A stretch of 52,349 nucleotides of DNA from CAZFLM01 sp964519955 (GTDB taxonomy: Bacteria; Armatimonadota; Chthonomonadetes; Chthonomonadales; CAJBBX01), in the NCBI GenBank assembly GCA_964519955.1, contig CAZFLM010000047.1, forward strand, positions 1-52,349. Direction: 5' to 3'. The translations under genes were made by a program, and so were the position numbers. The notes beneath the pieces are model-generated. The model worked only from the letters and a program-made list of their open reading frames with translations. It ran no database searches and had not been told where the DNA came from. Shown here piece by piece: positions 39,351 through 46,745 of this stretch; positions within the stretch are counted from its first letter, which is position 1, and each line of letters starts with the position of its first letter.

Positions 39351-41948
39351 ATGCTCATGACCGCCGCCATCGCACTCGCCATGTCCGCCCCCACCATGCC
39401 GCCGCCAGCCACGCCGAGGCTCGACCGCGCGTGTGGTGACATGTCGGCGTTCAGCATGCCCGCGTTCCGCAAGCCGGACAGCTTCTTCGCGCCGAGCGCC
39501 ATGTGGATCTGGAACGATGTGCTGAGCGAACAGAAGCTCCGCGAGCAGCTCCGCGACATGGCGGCCGTGGGGATGATGGGTGCGATGCCCTTGGACGAAC
39601 CCAAGGAGTTCCGCCCCGCGTGGATGCCTACCCGCACCGAGCCGGAGTACCTGAGCCCCGGCTTCTTCGACCTCATCAAGGCGACGGTCGACGAGGGCGA
39701 TCGGCTCGGCATGCGCGTGTGGCTCTACGACGAGGGCGGCTGGCCGTCGGGCAGCGTGTGCGGCCGGCTCGTGCGCGAGCACCCGCAGTTCGCGCGCCGC
39801 ATCCTGCGCCACGATCAGCAGAAGCTGGTGGCAGGCGCGACCGCGGTGGTGCCGAACGAGGCGCTGGCGGCGTGGCTCGCCGACGGTGGCACGAAGCGGC
39901 GCGTGCAGCCCGGCGAGAGGGTGGAGGCGGGAACGGGCGGCGCGGTGCTCGACGTCTACTGCGCCCCGGCAGGCGGAGGATACACCGACCTGCTGAGCCC
40001 GGACGCGGTAGACACCTTCATCCACATGACGCACGACGCCTACCTGCAGGCGGTCGGCGGCAAGTTCGGCTCGACCGTGCCGATGTTCTTCACGGACGAG
40101 CCCCAGGCCAGCGCGACGCCGTGGACGGATGGGCTGGCCGAGGACTTCCGCAAGACGTACGGCTACGACCTCGTGGAGCGCATCCCGTCCATCTTCGAGC
40201 AGAGGACCGACGACGACCGCCGCGTCCGGATCGACTACTACGACTGGTGGTCGCGGCGATTCGCCGATGTCTACCTGGGCAGGATCCAGCAGTGGTGCCG
40301 CACGCACGGCATCCTCTCGACCGGACACCTGAACGGCGAAGACGAGACGATGGGCGCGGTGAAGTACGGCTTCGGCAACCTGATGCGCTGCATGCGGCGG
40401 CTGGACGTGCCGGGCGTCGACGTCATCTGGCGGCAGCTCTGGCCCGGGCAGGCGAACGGCGACTTCCCCAAGCACGCGTCGTCCGTCGCGCACCAGGAGG
40501 GGCTGCGCTGGGCCATGTCCGAGTCGTTCGCGGTCTATGGGTCGGGGCTGACGCCCGAGCAGATGAAGTGGGTGACCGACTACCAGCTCGTGCGCGGCAT
40601 CACCCACTTCGACGTCGTCGGCTACCCCTACTCCACCTCGGACTGGCTGGCCGGCGGCGAGCGGCCGCACTTCGACGCGGAAGATCCGCAGCACCGCTGG
40701 ATGCCCATCTACAACGCCTACGCGTCGCGCCTCGGCTACGCGCTGAGCACAGGCAAGTCGGGCGCGCGCACGGCCCTCTACTTCCCGATCCGCGATATCT
40801 GGTCGGGCGGGCAGGAGGCCGAAGCGGCGGGGGCGGCCTTCGACAAGGCGTGCCGCGAGTTGCTCGAAGCCCAATGCGACTTCGACCTGATCGACGACGA
40901 CGTGCTCGCCCGCGACGGCACGCGGATCGACGGACGCGCGCTGGTCGTCGGCGAGATGCGCTACGAGACGGTCGTGATCCCGCCGTGCCGGTGGATGCCC
41001 GAGGCGTCCCGCGCGCGACTGAGTGGGCTGGCCCAGGCCGGCGGCCACGTGCTGGCGCTCAACCCGCTAGGCGGCGCCGCCCTGCCCGATGGCGTGGTTC
41101 CGTGCATCGGCCCGGCGCTCGAGGCGCGGCTCGACCGCTGCGTGCTGGCCGACGAGCGGCTGGGCTGGCTGCGCGCCCTGACCCGCGACACGGCCTCGGG
41201 GCGCCTGGTGTTCCTCACCAACGAGGAGACCGCCGGCCACTCCTGCCGGATCACCGTTCCGTCGTCGACCAGGCCCCTCCGCCTCGACCCGGTCACCGGA
41301 GAGGCCCATCGCATCGAGGACGCGAAGCGCATCAACGGCGGCTGGCAGCTTGCCCTCGATCTGCCGTTCGCCGGTTCGCTGCTGCTGCTCTGCCCGTCGC
41401 GCTCCGTCAAGGCGCTGCCCGACACCGGCCGCCCGGGCGAGGTGATCTGCGCCATCCCAGGCCCGTGGACGGTCAAGCCGGAGGCGTCGGTGGAGCTGAC
41501 CGGCACGGAGATCCGCTGGGTCCGGCATGACGGTGCGGCGGCAAAGCCGGGCGAGTTGGGCGACTGGTCGCGAGCCCTCGGCGAGGCGTACTCCGGACAC
41601 GCGGTCTATGAGGCCGAACTCGTCTGCTCGGTAGACGAGGCGAGGAAGGCGCAATGGCTGGACCTCGGCGCCGTGAAGTACATGGCGCAGGTCGAGATCA
41701 ACGGGCAGCCCGCCGGCTCGGTCTGCTGGGCGCCATGGGCCGTGCCCGTCAAGGGGCTGCTGAAGGCCGGCGCGAACCGCGTGCGCATCACGGTCGGCAA
41801 CACGATGGCGAACCAGTATCTGAGGAACAAGGCGCTGGACCGCTGGAAGCCCAACCAACTCGGCCCCTACCACCCGCGCGCGCTGCAGTTCGAGCCGGAC
41901 TCGCTGCTGTCGGGTCTGTGGGGACCGGTGTGGGTGCGGGGGAAGTGA
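39351..41948 (+). CDS. Large glycoside hydrolase, GH106/GH2-like
   Basis: An 865-residue protein with CGGAGG 5 bases before ATG 39351. The catalytic TIM barrel starts MWIWNDVLSEQKLREQLRDM, as in GH106-like rhamnosidase-related enzymes. GMRVWLYDEGGWPSGSVCGR (about residues 121-140), VPMFFTDEPQASATPW and GHLNGEDETMG carry likely acidic catalytic residues. The C-terminal beta-sandwich (VKYMAQVEINGQPAGSVCWA with the late RVRITVGNTMANQYL) is the galactose-binding-like fold of these enzymes. The specificity is unproved. The first ~20 residues may be a weak signal. Confidence 0.85.
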   Translation: MLMTAAIALAMSAPTMPPPATPRLDRACGDMSAFSMPAFRKPDSFFAPSAMWIWNDVLSEQKLREQLRDMAAVGMMGAMPLDEPKEFRPAWMPTRTEPEYLSPGFFDLIKATVDEGDRLGMRVWLYDEGGWPSGSVCGRLVREHPQFARRILRHDQQKLVAGATAVVPNEALAAWLADGGTKRRVQPGERVEAGTGGAVLDVYCAPAGGGYTDLLSPDAVDTFIHMTHDAYLQAVGGKFGSTVPMFFTDEPQASATPWTDGLAEDFRKTYGYDLVERIPSIFEQRTDDDRRVRIDYYDWWSRRFADVYLGRIQQWCRTHGILSTGHLNGEDETMGAVKYGFGNLMRCMRRLDVPGVDVIWRQLWPGQANGDFPKHASSVAHQEGLRWAMSESFAVYGSGLTPEQMKWVTDYQLVRGITHFDVVGYPYSTSDWLAGGERPHFDAEDPQHRWMPIYNAYASRLGYALSTGKSGARTALYFPIRDIWSGGQEAEAAGAAFDKACRELLEAQCDFDLIDDDVLARDGTRIDGRALVVGEMRYETVVIPPCRWMPEASRARLSGLAQAGGHVLALNPLGGAALPDGVVPCIGPALEARLDRCVLADERLGWLRALTRDTASGRLVFLTNEETAGHSCRITVPSSTRPLRLDPVTGEAHRIEDAKRINGGWQLALDLPFAGSLLLLCPSRSVKALPDTGRPGEVICAIPGPWTVKPEASVELTGTEIRWVRHDGAAAKPGELGDWSRALGEAYSGHAVYEAELVCSVDEARKAQWLDLGAVKYMAQVEINGQPAGSVCWAPWAVPVKGLLKAGANRVRITVGNTMANQYLRNKALDRWKPNQLGPYHPRALQFEPDSLLSGLWGPVWVRGK

Positions 41949-41958
41949 GTTGGGGCGC

Positions 41959-41997
41959 AGGTGCAAGGTCAAAGGTGAAAGGTCAGAGGTCAAGGGG
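41959..41997 (+). repeat. AGGTCAA heptamer tandem repeat
   Basis: About five degenerate 7-bp units (AAGGTCA, AAGGTGA, AAGGTCA, GAGGTCA) follow the glycosidase stop. It is a simple purine-rich repeat; no function is evident. Confidence 0.5.
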
Positions 41998-42079
41998 GAA
42001 GGAGAGCAGAACAGCCTGGCATGCAGCAGTCGGAGACCGCCGCACGGTATGGTATGATGATACATATGGAGGTACAGCC

Positions 42080-42328
42080 ATGGGTATGACCAAGCGTACA
42101 TATGCCCTGCCGACACAGGAACTGGCGCGGTTCGAGGCCACGGTGCCTGTGGGTTCGCGCAGCATGGTGCTTGCCGCCCTGATGCGTGCCTGGCTTGAGG
42201 AGCAAGAGACGCTCGCGTTGCGGGCAAACCTGGAGGAGGGCTGCCGCGAGATGTGGGACGTGTACGCGGACACCGCCCGCGAGTGGGAGGCCACAGACGA
42301 TGCGCTCCACCGCACGGTCGAGTTCTGA
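42080..42328 (+). CDS. Putative type II antitoxin (PemI/MazE-like)
   Basis: An 82-residue acidic protein from ATG 42080, behind TGGAGG. It starts MGMTKRTYALPTQELARFEA and its middle is helical and acidic (WLEEQETLALRANLEEGCRE). The N-terminus could be a short DNA-binding strand-helix unit; no specific antitoxin family is certain. Its 3' end overlaps the toxin start by 29 bases, the usual antitoxin-first layout. The upstream TATGGTATGATGATACATAT stretch is AT-rich and partly palindromic, and may be promoter and self-repression site. Confidence 0.75.
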   Translation: MGMTKRTYALPTQELARFEATVPVGSRSMVLAALMRAWLEEQETLALRANLEEGCREMWDVYADTAREWEATDDALHRTVEF

Positions 42329-42731
42329 ACGGCGTGGCGACTGGCCAAGGCGCGGCGATGTGATGCGAGCACGCCTCGATCCGGTCGAGGGCTCGGAGCA
42401 AGGCGGGGAGCGCCCGGTAATCGTTGTCTCACCGGACTTCCTGAACGAGCGAAGCCCCGTAGTCCTGGTGGCCGCGATCACCAGCCGCAAGGTCGAGACG
42501 GCGTATCGGTTCGAGGCTGTCCTCGATCCGCCCGATGGCGGACTGCCGGTTAGGTCAAAGGTCATGGCCATGCACCTCCGCTGCCTCGATCAGGCGCGGC
42601 TGATAGGCCGCTATGGCAGCGTTTCCCGGGAGACGATGAAGCGGGTAGATGAGGCCATCGCCATCGCGACTGGGCTCGTGAGCCTGGACCGGAAGCCAGT
42701 GGCCCCATCAGCAGAGGGCACGGCCCAATGA
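42300..42731 (+). CDS. PemK/MazF-family toxin (endoribonuclease)
   Basis: A 143-residue protein if started at ATG 42300. The family opening is PRRGDVMRARLDPVEGSEQG with GERPVIVVSPDFLNERSP. Later VAAITSRKVETAYRFEAVL, SKVMAMHLRCLDQARL and RVDEAIAIATGL follow the fold. Family members cleave mRNA at short sequences when free of antitoxin. The extra ~18 residues before RRGDV suggest that the true start could be further in, but no better start was seen. A bidirectional hairpin follows. Confidence 0.88.
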   Translation: MRSTARSSSERRGDWPRRGDVMRARLDPVEGSEQGGERPVIVVSPDFLNERSPVVLVAAITSRKVETAYRFEAVLDPPDGGLPVRSKVMAMHLRCLDQARLIGRYGSVSRETMKRVDEAIAIATGLVSLDRKPVAPSAEGTAQ

Positions 42732-42760
42732 CCGCAGGCTTACAGCACGCACAGACAACA

Positions 42761-42788
42761 ACGGCGGCCCCGCATGGCGGGCCGCCGT
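42761..42788. terminator. Bidirectional terminator between toxin and ECF sigma genes
   Basis: A perfect 10-bp stem (42761-42770 with 42779-42788) has an 8-base loop. T-rich sequence (TTTCTCCTTCC) follows on the plus strand, and the convergent gene ends at 42814. Confidence 0.75.
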
Positions 42789-42813
42789 TTCTCCTTCCGC
42801 TTCGTCTGCCGGG

Positions 42814-43470
42814 CTAGTTCGCAATCTCGGGGTCGAAGTAGGGCGATAGCTTGCGGAAGAGGGCCTTGCGCGCGCGGCTCAGGCGGGACTTCACCGTGCC
42901 CTCGGGAACGCCCAGGACTTCGGCGATCTCCTCGACGCGCATCTCCTCCATGTGGTGGAGCACGATGACGGCGCGGTAGTCGTTCGGGAGCCCGGCGACG
43001 GCGCTGCGCAGGATCTGGGTCCGCTCGTCGCTCGCAACCAGCTTCTCGGGGTCGGAAGAGAGGTCGGCGATGTCGCGAACCTGCGTCTGCTCGGCGTCGT
43101 CCGGCGAGGACACGTCCAGCGAGCTGCACTGCGGAGCCGCCTTGCGCCGGCGCAGGAAGTCGAGGCTCAGGTTCGTCGCGATGCGCCGGATCCACGTGGC
43201 GCTGGCGCCCTCGGCCCGCAGACGCGGCAGCGCCTTGTATACCCGCACGAAGGTCTCTTGCGTGAGGTCGGCGGCGTCCGACTCGTTGTGGACGATGCGG
43301 TAAATGAGGGTGTAGACGCGACGGTAGTGGTCTTCGACGAGCGACTGGAAGAACTCGTCGTCGCGATCACGATCGCGGACGCCCGGGAGGTCGAGGGCCC
43401 GCATGCCGTTGAGTCGGAGGCGAATCAGGTTTATCACAGTTCCGACACCTCCCGCGACGATGGCGCTCAT
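42814..43470 (-). CDS. ECF-family RNA polymerase sigma factor (SigW/RpoE-like)
   Basis: A 218-residue protein. Region 2 is FFQSLVEDHYRRVYTLIYRI and ESDAADLTQETFVRVYKALP. Region 4 is AVAGLPNDYRAVIVLHHMEE with EEIAEVLGVPEGTVKSRLSR. ATG 43470 gives the full frame, but GTG 43437 (GGAGG 10 bases upstream) is a strong alternative; either keeps both domains. No anti-sigma gene adjoins it, since the toxin-antitoxin pair converges on it, so it may be controlled at its long leader or by a distant partner. Confidence 0.92.
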   Translation of the reverse strand: MSAIVAGGVGTVINLIRLRLNGMRALDLPGVRDRDRDDEFFQSLVEDHYRRVYTLIYRIVHNESDAADLTQETFVRVYKALPRLRAEGASATWIRRIATNLSLDFLRRRKAAPQCSSLDVSSPDDAEQTQVRDIADLSSDPEKLVASDERTQILRSAVAGLPNDYRAVIVLHHMEEMRVEEIAEVLGVPEGTVKSRLSRARKALFRKLSPYFDPEIAN

Positions 43471-43581
43471 CCTATAGGACGAGATACGGGCTGATCCGTG
43501 ACAAGCCTCTCACCGGATTCCTGCGGAATTCTGCACAGCATTCCTGGCGGGGGCTCTGGCGGATCTGCTAGATCCGGCGAG

Positions 43582-43617
43582 CCTGGTCGTAGCGGCCGAG
43601 TAGCCGTTCCGACCAGG
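43582..43617 (-). promoter_or_regulatory. Long hairpin in the ECF sigma leader
   Basis: An 8-bp perfect outer stem (43582-43589 with 43610-43617) continues, after one mismatch, into a 6-bp inner stem containing one G-T pair, with a 6-base loop. It lies between the putative promoter and the coding start. A small GGATC/GATCC hairpin is at 43561-43575. Known riboswitch classes were not recognised. Confidence 0.45.
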
Positions 43618-43745
43618 CCCTTCGGATCAAGCCGCCGCAGCGGACAGGACAACGGCGGGGTGGGCCGCACACGCGGCCCGAATCTCTGCGAGGGGAGCAC
43701 GCGCAGTGGGTGTCCTCGCGACCCGGCCCTTGCCGGGTTGAGCAT

Positions 43746-43774
43746 AGACTACCAGTTGGGGTCCTACCGGTCAA
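43746..43774 (-). promoter_or_regulatory. Possible promoter of the ECF sigma gene
   Basis: On the minus strand TTGACC (complement of 43769-43774) and TAGTCT (complement of 43746-43751) are 17 bases apart. This would give a leader of about 270 bases that is rich in hairpins. Confidence 0.45.
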
Positions 43775-43820
43775 TGGGACTTTCGGCCCATTTCGGCGCG
43801 GGACCATTCGCGGACCGAAC

Positions 43821-43874
43821 GGCAACGGCTGGCTCACCACAGAGACACTGAGAGCGCAGAGGGGGCACAGAGAA
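43821..43874 (+). repeat. 54-bp CACAGAG-type dispersed repeat, left arm
   Basis: The sequence GGCTGGCTCACCACAGAG followed by GGGGGCACAGAGAA occurs in inverted orientation at 44715-44768. The two arms bracket the 154-bp array and the N-gap. Confidence 0.75.
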
Positions 43875-43914
43875 GGGCACATGCGCTGGTTGGCGGATCT
43901 CGCGCATCGGAACC

Positions 43915-44690
43915 GCGTGCCCGGCCGGTCGTGTTCGCATCGCACCACCGTGCCGAGCCGCGAGCGTGAGCGACCGGTCNNNNNNNNNNNNNNNNNNNNN
44001 NNNNNNNNNNNNNNNNNNNNNNNNNNNNNNNNNNNNNNNNNNNNNNNNNNNNNNNNNNNNNNNNNNNNNNNNNNNNNNNCCGGTCGTGTTCGCATCGCAC
44101 CACCGTGCCGAGCCGCGAGCGTGAGCGACCGGTCTGCTGTAGTCGGCAGGCGGTCGTGGAAGTTGGCAAGAGTCGATCGCTGTGACGGCAGACCGCTCCC
44201 TCACGGTCGCGGCTCGGAACGTTGTGCGGAGCGATGGGCGTTCGCATCGCGGCCACCATCCGAGCCGCGAGCGTGAGCGACCGGTCTGCTGTAGTCGCCA
44301 GGCGGTCGTGGAGTTGGCGGGAGGTGATCGCGGTGACGGCGGACCGCTCCCTCACGGTCGCGGCCTGGTACGTCGTGCCTGGCGGCCGGTCGTGTTCGCA
44401 TCGCACCACCGTGCCGAGCCGGGAGCGGGAGCGACCGGTCTGCTGTAGTCGCCAGGCGGTCGTGGAGTTGGCGGGAGGTGATCGCGGTGACGGCGGACCG
44501 CTCCCTCACGGTCGCGGCCTGGTACGTCGTGCCTGGCGGCCGGTCGTGTTCGCATCGCACCACCGTGCCGAGCCGGGACCGGGAGCGACCGGTCTGCTGC
44601 AGTCGCCAGGCGGTCGTGGAGTTGGCGGGAGGTGATCGCGGTGACGGCAGACCGCTCCCTCACGGTCGCGGCTCGGTACCGTGGGCGGAG
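43915..44690. repeat. ~154-bp tandem array with internal inverted repeats, containing an assembly gap
   Basis: The marker GGTCTGCTG recurs at 44131, 44283, 44437 and 44591 (spacing 152-154). Each unit has GAGCCGCGAGCGTGAGCGAC and, about 50 bases on, its near complement CGCTCCCTCACGGTCGCGGC, so each can fold into a large hairpin. Neighbouring units are almost identical. The N-gap (43980-44079) falls in the first unit. Frames through it are repeat artefacts. Confidence 0.85.
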
Positions 44691-44714
44691 CCGCCGTTCC
44701 CCTCGCCGTTGCCG

Positions 44715-44768
44715 TTCTCTGTGCCCCCTCCGTGATCTCCGTGGCTCTGTGGTGAGCCAGCCGTTGCC
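44715..44768 (-). repeat. 54-bp CACAGAG-type dispersed repeat, right arm
   Basis: Inverted partner of 43821-43874 (reads TTCTCTGTGCCCCCTCCGTG on the plus strand). The remaining ~90 bases to arc hold its ribosome-binding site (GGAAGGA) and no clear promoter. Confidence 0.75.
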
Positions 44769-44860
44769 GTTGCCCCTCGCGGCGCGGTGCGAAACAACGT
44801 CCGAGCGCCCCGCGTACACTCAGGTAGACTGCAAGCACGCACGAGACGGAAGGACGTACC

Positions 44861-46582
44861 ATGGCACGCGACCGCGGCAGAGACCGCTTCGAAGAACCGC
44901 AGGAGGAGCCCGAGACCTGGGCGCTGCCCGAGACGCAGCTCCGGGCTATCGGCCTCCTCACCGAGATCATCCGCATGACCCCGCGGACCGACCCGCGGCT
45001 CGACTACCTGCTGCTCCTGCGCCACCAGTTGGAGACCGACGAGGGCCAGCTCGACGAGGCGCGCAAGGTGCTGGAGGAGTACGAGGAGGCCTACGCCAAG
45101 CTCACCGCGCCGGCCAACCGCATCGGCGTGTTCCTGGGCTGGGCGGACGAAGAGGCCGACATCGCGCTCATCGCGGTGGGCGACCAGGAGTTCGTGGCGA
45201 CGATCGACCCGAAGCTGGAGGACAAGAGCTTCCGTGTCGGCACGCGCGTCAAGGTGAACGAGGCCTACGCAGTCGTCGGCGACATGGGTCCCCACCCCGG
45301 CGGCCCCATCGTGAGGATCGGCGAGATCGTCGACAAGACGCGGCTGCGCGTTAACCTCGACTCGCAGGGCATGCAGTCGCGCATCATCTACCGCGCCTCG
45401 GACCTGCTGGATGCGCCGCTCAAGGCCGGCGACGAGGTGCGGGTCGAGCCCAGCTTCAAGGTCGCGCTGGAGCACTTCCCCACTAAGGACACTCAGGAGT
45501 ACTTCCTAGAGGAGGTCCCAGAGCTGCCGTGGATCGCGGTGGGCGGCCAGGAGGAGGCAATCCAGGTCATCAAGGACGCCATCGAGCTGCCGCTGCTGCA
45601 TCCGGAGCTGTTCACGCGGTTCGAGAAGCGCCCGCTTAAGGGCATCCTGCTCTACGGCCCGCCCGGCTGCGGCAAGACGCTCATCGGCAAGGCGACCGCC
45701 TACAACCTGACCCGCGAGTACCGCGACCGCACGCAGCGTGAGGTGCGCGAGTACTTCATGTACATCAGCGGACCCAAGATCCTGAACATGTGGCTCGGCG
45801 AGACGGAGCGCATGGTCCGCGAGATCTTCAACACGGCACGGCAGAAGGCGGCCGATGGGCACCTCGTGTTCGTGTTCATCGACGAGGCCGAGTCGATCCT
45901 GCGCACACGCTCGTCCGGGCGGTGGCTGAACATCTCGAACACGGTGGTGCCGCAGTTCTGCGCGGAGATGGACGGCCTGGTCAGCCTGGAGAACGTGGTG
46001 GTGATGCTGACCTCCAACCGGCCCGACTACATCGACCCGGCCATCCTGCGCCCGGAGCGGATCGACCGCAAGGTGAAGGTGACGCGCCCGGACCGCCGCT
46101 CCTCGCGAGACATCCTGGGCATCTACCTGCACCCGAACATCCCGCTCGACCCGGCGCTGCTCCGCGAGCACAAAGGCGATGCCGCCGGCGCGCGCGACGA
46201 GGTGCTGGACCTGGCGGTGGACTTCCTGTGGCGGCGCGCGGCCGAGACGGAGTTCCTGGAGGTCTTCCTCAAGAGCGGCGGCGTCGAGACGCTCTACTGG
46301 AAGGACCTTGTGAGCGGCGCGCTGCTGAAGTCGGTGATCGAGCGCGCTAAGGACTTCGCCATCAAGCGCAGTATCGAGCGGCGCTCCGACACGGAGGGCG
46401 TCACGCTCGAGGATGTCCAGAAGGCGATTCGGGTCGAGTACAAGGAGAACGAGATCTTCCCGAAGAGCGACACAGTTGAGGACTGGCTGAAGCTGCTGGA
46501 CTACGAGCCGGAGAACATCGCGACGGTGCGCCCGATCAAGAGCAAGCGCCCCGCCCCGGCGTCAAGGCGGAACATCATCTGA
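44861..46582 (+). CDS. arc: Proteasome-associated AAA ATPase ARC/Mpa
   Basis: A 573-residue protein. A helical N-terminal region (about residues 45-82, likely coiled coil for tag binding) precedes OB-fold domains (about 85-210) and the AAA module. Walker A is GPPGCGKT (266-273), Walker B is VFVFIDEAE (337-345), and the Arg-finger segment is RPDYIDPAILRPERIDRKVK. It should form the hexamer that unfolds tagged proteins and threads them into the 20S core. Actinobacterial homologues end in a gate-opening GQYL tail; this one ends in RRNII with no penultimate Tyr. Confidence 0.94.
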   Translation: MARDRGRDRFEEPQEEPETWALPETQLRAIGLLTEIIRMTPRTDPRLDYLLLLRHQLETDEGQLDEARKVLEEYEEAYAKLTAPANRIGVFLGWADEEADIALIAVGDQEFVATIDPKLEDKSFRVGTRVKVNEAYAVVGDMGPHPGGPIVRIGEIVDKTRLRVNLDSQGMQSRIIYRASDLLDAPLKAGDEVRVEPSFKVALEHFPTKDTQEYFLEEVPELPWIAVGGQEEAIQVIKDAIELPLLHPELFTRFEKRPLKGILLYGPPGCGKTLIGKATAYNLTREYRDRTQREVREYFMYISGPKILNMWLGETERMVREIFNTARQKAADGHLVFVFIDEAESILRTRSSGRWLNISNTVVPQFCAEMDGLVSLENVVVMLTSNRPDYIDPAILRPERIDRKVKVTRPDRRSSRDILGIYLHPNIPLDPALLREHKGDAAGARDEVLDLAVDFLWRRAAETEFLEVFLKSGGVETLYWKDLVSGALLKSVIERAKDFAIKRSIERRSDTEGVTLEDVQKAIRVEYKENEIFPKSDTVEDWLKLLDYEPENIATVRPIKSKRPAPASRRNII

Positions 46583-46657
46583 GGAGAGCAGATGGCAGCG
46601 TTACGGTCATTCCGAGCCGACGTTGCGAGGAATCCGGCGGCGGTTGCGGAGACCCCG

Positions 46658-46720
46658 GAGGGCCGGCGGTTGAAACCGCGCCTCAGAACGGCACGAAGCC
46701 CGCCTCCGCGGGCTGAAAGG
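46658..46720 (+). repeat. Dispersed palindromic repeat between arc and dop
   Basis: The core GAACGGCACGAAGCCCGCC, flanked by GGCGGTTGAAACCGCGCCTC and CGCGGGCTGAAA, also occurs on the minus strand at 37695-37750. The 163-base arc-dop gap holds nothing else that I can support. Confidence 0.75.
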
Positions 46721-46745
46721 CAGCGGCGCGCAGCGCGCATCGACC

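Noticed and set aside
41959..41997. Iteron-type replication origin
   Set aside because: The heptamers are degenerate and purine-only in character; no replication initiator gene or DnaA boxes were seen near them.
43834..44819. Open frames on both strands in the 154-bp array
   Set aside because: Repeat artefacts with repetitive Arg/Ser-rich products, crossing an N-gap.
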